A stretch of 64,000 nt of DNA from assembly GCA_019722365.1 (NCBI GenBank), contig JADFUC010002427.1:1-64000 (forward strand). The letters are read 5' to 3'. This document shows, in pieces, positions 61,006 through 64,000 of this stretch. A program made the position numbers and the translations under genes. Numbering within the stretch: the first letter of the stretch is position 1; each line of letters opens with the position of its first letter. This stretch comes from Lithospermum erythrorhizon. Lineage: Eukaryota; Streptophyta; Magnoliopsida; Boraginales; Boraginaceae. The notes beneath the pieces are model-generated. The model did no database searches and was not told the origin of the DNA. It was given only the letters and a program-made list of their open reading frames with translations.

Positions 61006-61874
61006 TGTTAGTGCATTATAGTTGGTGGTGTTTAGCTAGTCACGACCAACACGTCCTTAACAGAGATAAGGACTAACTATTCAAAGAGCGACAAGATCTT
61101 TCACGAGTTATGTTTCCATAGAATTGAAGAGGATCTAGGAGGATCCTAGAATCTGATTTGGTGAAGCTTATGGACATGACTTTATGGATCCAAGTAACGA
61201 GAAGATACCGTCTAAAAATAAATGAAGTATAGTGACGAAGCATTTATTAATTGCAAGAAGGAAGGATTTATTTATTATGCTCAAGATGGAAGTTTTAAAG
61301 GTTTATAGCAACATTTGCTATAAGCGTTGCATCTTCTACACTATATTATGGCTTTATTCTGGACAAAGAGGTGTGCGAAAACAAGAGTGTATTACGCTTG
61401 TTGTATTGAGCATAGAGCTTTGTGCAGAGAGTTTAGTATTAATTTGAATGTGAATGATACTATAAAATCATTTAGTTATTGTACAATGCGTGACACACAG
61501 TTATAACGGTTTATTCCTTACGAAGATCGTTGTAGTTTTCACTTACTATGGATAGTAGTGTATAGTGAAGGATAGAGTGTTATAGTCAGAGGGAACTTTC
61601 AGTCCCATACATTCGATTGGAGTAGAATAGAGGCGAGAAGAGAATGGGGAGGGCATTCGAGTAAGACCACATTTTGTAATTCTTGATAGGTATTGATATC
61701 ATTAGGCAAATACGCACTCCCCAGGGCGTAGGTACTGTTTACAGCAGGCGGGATATCAAAGCACATGTATTTTTCTTTTTGTGGTGTTGTTTACTACACG
61801 GTTGTTGTTGGTCGTTAGTCATTGACGGTTAAATTACGCCAACATTGTCCTTGCGGAGAGGTTACACAATTTCA
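61006..61874 (+). repeat. Copia 3 3' LTR
   Basis: The LTR is 869 bp and homologous to 55,593-56,308. Shared blocks include GACGAAGCATTTATTAATTGC, TTGCTATAAGCGTTGCAT and CATTGTCCTTG. Confidence 0.82.
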
Positions 61875-62154
61875 AACCGAAACCTAATTAGAGCATAATC
61901 ATCTTGGCAACATCTAGTATAATCGGCCACAATATCCATAACAATAAATGAGTCATAAAAGCGGATCATCTGACACCATAGACAATTTAAACACTTGAGG
62001 TCAAGATATAATATAAAGTCACCATTAAAGGCACGCTTGTCACCCGAGAATAAAATCAGAGACTCTGTGACTATAACTCAGTCATCAACCCATCTATCTC
62101 TCACTTATCTCCACAACCCAACTATACCAACCTCTAATGCTTTCATATATAATC

Positions 62155-62495
62155 TCTTTATACCGTAGTATAAAGGCCGAGTCCCAACAATGCCCCTTTG
62201 ACAAAGTGATATGAATCTGCTTATGCAGTATAAGGCCAACACCGACAATGCATAGCAAAGTGATAATAGATCTCATTTGACATATACCGAAGTATAAGGC
62301 CAACACGACAATGCACAAAGCAAAGTAATAGTCCCCTGTGCACTTATACCGAGTATAAGGCCAACAACGACAATGCACATAGCAAAGAAATAATAGATCT
62401 CCTTTGCACTTATACGAGTATAAGCGACACGACAATGCACATTGCAAAGTGATAATAGTCTCCTTGCACTTATACCCGTGTATAAGACCCAGCAG
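62155..62495. repeat. Palindromic minisatellite in LTR F (about 6 units, near 60 bp)
   Basis: Units carry CTTATACCGAGTATAAGGCC, then ACGACAATGCACA and GCAAAGTGATAATAG spacers. The palindromic core is conserved, but the unit is about twice as long as in LTRs A-C and E. Confidence 0.85.
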
Positions 62496-62684
62496 CGTCA
62501 CATATCTGCAGGAAGGAGAGTCACTAACCCCTAATCGTCCCTCTTACATAGGGTCATATCCTAATACTCAAGTCACAAAGTCACTTGCTCCAACCCAACA
62601 CCTCCCAACAACCAACTACTCTACTCCCAAACAATATCAAAGCACACAGCTAAAACATCTCACAATCATAAATCAATCACAACC

Positions 62685-62825
62685 GCCGACAAGGCCACAG
62701 AAATACCAAAAGTGCCGACAAGGCCACAGAAATACAAAAGTGCCGACAAGGCCACAAGAAATACAACAGTGCCGACAAGGCCACAGAAATCAGAAATGCC
62801 GACAAGGCCACAGAACACAAGAACA
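62685..62825. repeat. Tandem repeat GCCGACAAGGCCACAGAAAT in LTR F (5 units)
   Basis: Units start at 62,685, 62,714, 62,742, 62,771 and 62,798, a spacing of 27-29 bp. LTRs A-E contain only one or two such units at the same position. Confidence 0.9.
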
Positions 62826-64000
62826 TAAGTTGGGAGTTCAAGCTGAGTACTTACCTCCAGCGATCTTAATACCCAGAAATGTCATACAATCATAACATGG
62901 CTCGCTGATGAATCACACATAATCATACAACAATTACATGTATACCATTCTCACATAATCGTACCACAATGTGTATACCATTCTCACATAATCATACCCT
63001 GATGACATGTTCACACAATTTAAGTAAATGCGTAAAGTAGCATCCGTGAGATAAGTACTCCTTAGTTAGCAATAAGGAAGCGTCCGCCCTAATCGATCGG
63101 TGCCTTTCCCGCATTCAGCATTTAATCAAAACATGCGAAAAATATATTACTACTCACAACAATTTTAACTCTTATCTTAATTAAATTCGACTTTTCCTTT
63201 GGTTATAAATTAACAACTTAAGTATAGATTTATTAAATTATGTTTCAAAAGACTATTAAAATGAAGAATTTCAACTATCAGTACAAATCCCATAATCGGT
63301 CCAACATCTTAACAAAATACTAACGACTTCAGCAATTTCAATTAACCCAAAATATCAACTTTTCCAACTAATCAGCCCATTTCTAACAACTCAAATCCCA
63401 AAACTTTGTTTACTACTCAAAATCTAATAAACTAATTTCAACATATATTACTCCAAAAACTTATAAATTATAATTTCCACCTCAAAACAATCACAATAAA
63501 GGTCGACCGCATATTTATACTCTCAACAACATTTTAGAAAAAGTCAACACAAAATGGGCTTTCGAAATTCAACTCAACTATAACAACACTTTCTACCTAA
63601 ATACTCGATTATTATCATCTCTACATCTACTATAATCTAAGCTAGATAATAATTATATTCAATAATATCTCATAAAACCGAAGTCAACCCAAAATTCCAA
63701 AATTCAACTGACCTAAAACGTTCGAAATTTCACATCAAACACGTATTTCAACTCAAGAATAACTAATTTAGAGGCAAAGAATCGATTGTAGAAATCAAAA
63801 TCAAATTACAAAATAACGAAAAAAGTCAACTTCGGGCGATCTCCCAAAATATTCAACAAAATAGGACCTTTTTACCTTGAAGCGTAAGAGGATGATGAGG
63901 CTCTCCAAAAAATTTGAGGTCCAAAGCTGCTTAAGATGAAGAAATCGAAGAAAGAAATTTCAAAAGGGGAGTTGTCTGGAGTGTCTATGTAAAGGAAGAA

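Larger units (their letters stand above)
55593..61874 (+). mobile_element. Ty1/copia element 3, Sirevirus-like, with a non-standard 3' gene region
   Basis: LTRs at 55,593-56,308 and 61,006-61,874 run TGTTAGTRC to AATTTCA. A Met-type primer binding site follows the left LTR and a purine tract precedes the right LTR. Inside are gag with two CCHC knuckles, protease, integrase and only the beginning of RT. A different protein-coding region then lies before the 3' LTR. The knuckle CRECEGFGHIQAEC and integrase motifs such as MDLMGP and VCVDDFSRYTW match the Sirevirus branch. Flanking 5-mers (TTACG and AACCG) do not match. Confidence 0.8.
61875..64000 (-). repeat. Gypsy LTR F, partial, related to LTRs A-E, runs off window
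   Basis: Collinear with LTR A from about 3,000 onward: palindromic units, GCCGACAAGGCC units, CATAATCATA/ACATGTA blocks, and a 3' block with ACCTTGAAGC...AGGATGATGAGG. The left terminus is missing where copia 3 abuts it. It is a more diverged subfamily, judged by its longer minisatellite unit. Confidence 0.75.

Noticed and set aside
62094..62895. Open frames of 135 and 163 residues in LTR F
   Set aside because: Both cross tandem repeats (palindromic units and GCCGACAAGGCC units) on opposite strands, and neither resembles a known protein.

Overview
The window is from a large, repeat-rich flowering-plant nuclear genome, most likely a eudicot. It is AT-rich, and nearly everything recognisable in it is a plant transposable element: CACTA/EnSpm DNA transposons, Ty3/gypsy and Ty1/copia LTR retrotransposons, and solo LTRs. 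I found no convincing host gene, no tRNA or rRNA gene and no CRISPR array. Almost every coding region is broken into short open frames, so element genes are listed as pseudogenes. Well-conserved residues next to many 1-2 nt frame breaks suggest that uncorrected sequencing errors may add to real decay.

Left block (1-17,570): the 5' part of a minus-strand CACTA element. Its TNP2 transposase runs off the left edge. Its terminus, subterminal repeats, TATA box and a multi-exon companion gene lie at 13.8-17.6 kb. A minus-strand Ty3/gypsy array (2,342-13,815) is inserted in it: three long LTRs alternate with two short internal regions, and one target-site duplication (GTCGG) flanks the whole array. 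Both internal regions keep gag, protease and the first residues of reverse transcriptase, then break at the same point.

Middle block (19,014-38,918): a minus-strand Tat-type Ty3/gypsy element with about 1.75 kb LTRs, gag, protease, RT, RNase H, a second (archaeal-type) RNase H and the start of integrase. A plus-strand Ty1/copia element (23,777-32,169) splits it between the second RNase H and integrase.

Right-middle block (38,919-48,079): AT-rich sequence with inverted-repeat character carries long solo LTRs of the same broad family as the left array. One (40,104-44,398) appears to have another nested in it. A second (45,443-48,074) has a perfect TAAAA duplication.

Right block (48,080-64,000): a deleted Ty1/copia fragment interrupted by a second CACTA element (50,424 to about 54,440) with a nearly full TNP2 gene; then part of another gypsy LTR; then a Sirevirus-like Ty1/copia element (55,593-61,874) whose RT is cut short and followed by what looks like a plant-transposon-protein domain; then a gypsy LTR that runs off the right edge.

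The genes do not form a host pathway. They are the replication and transposition genes of several element families, layered by successive insertion.
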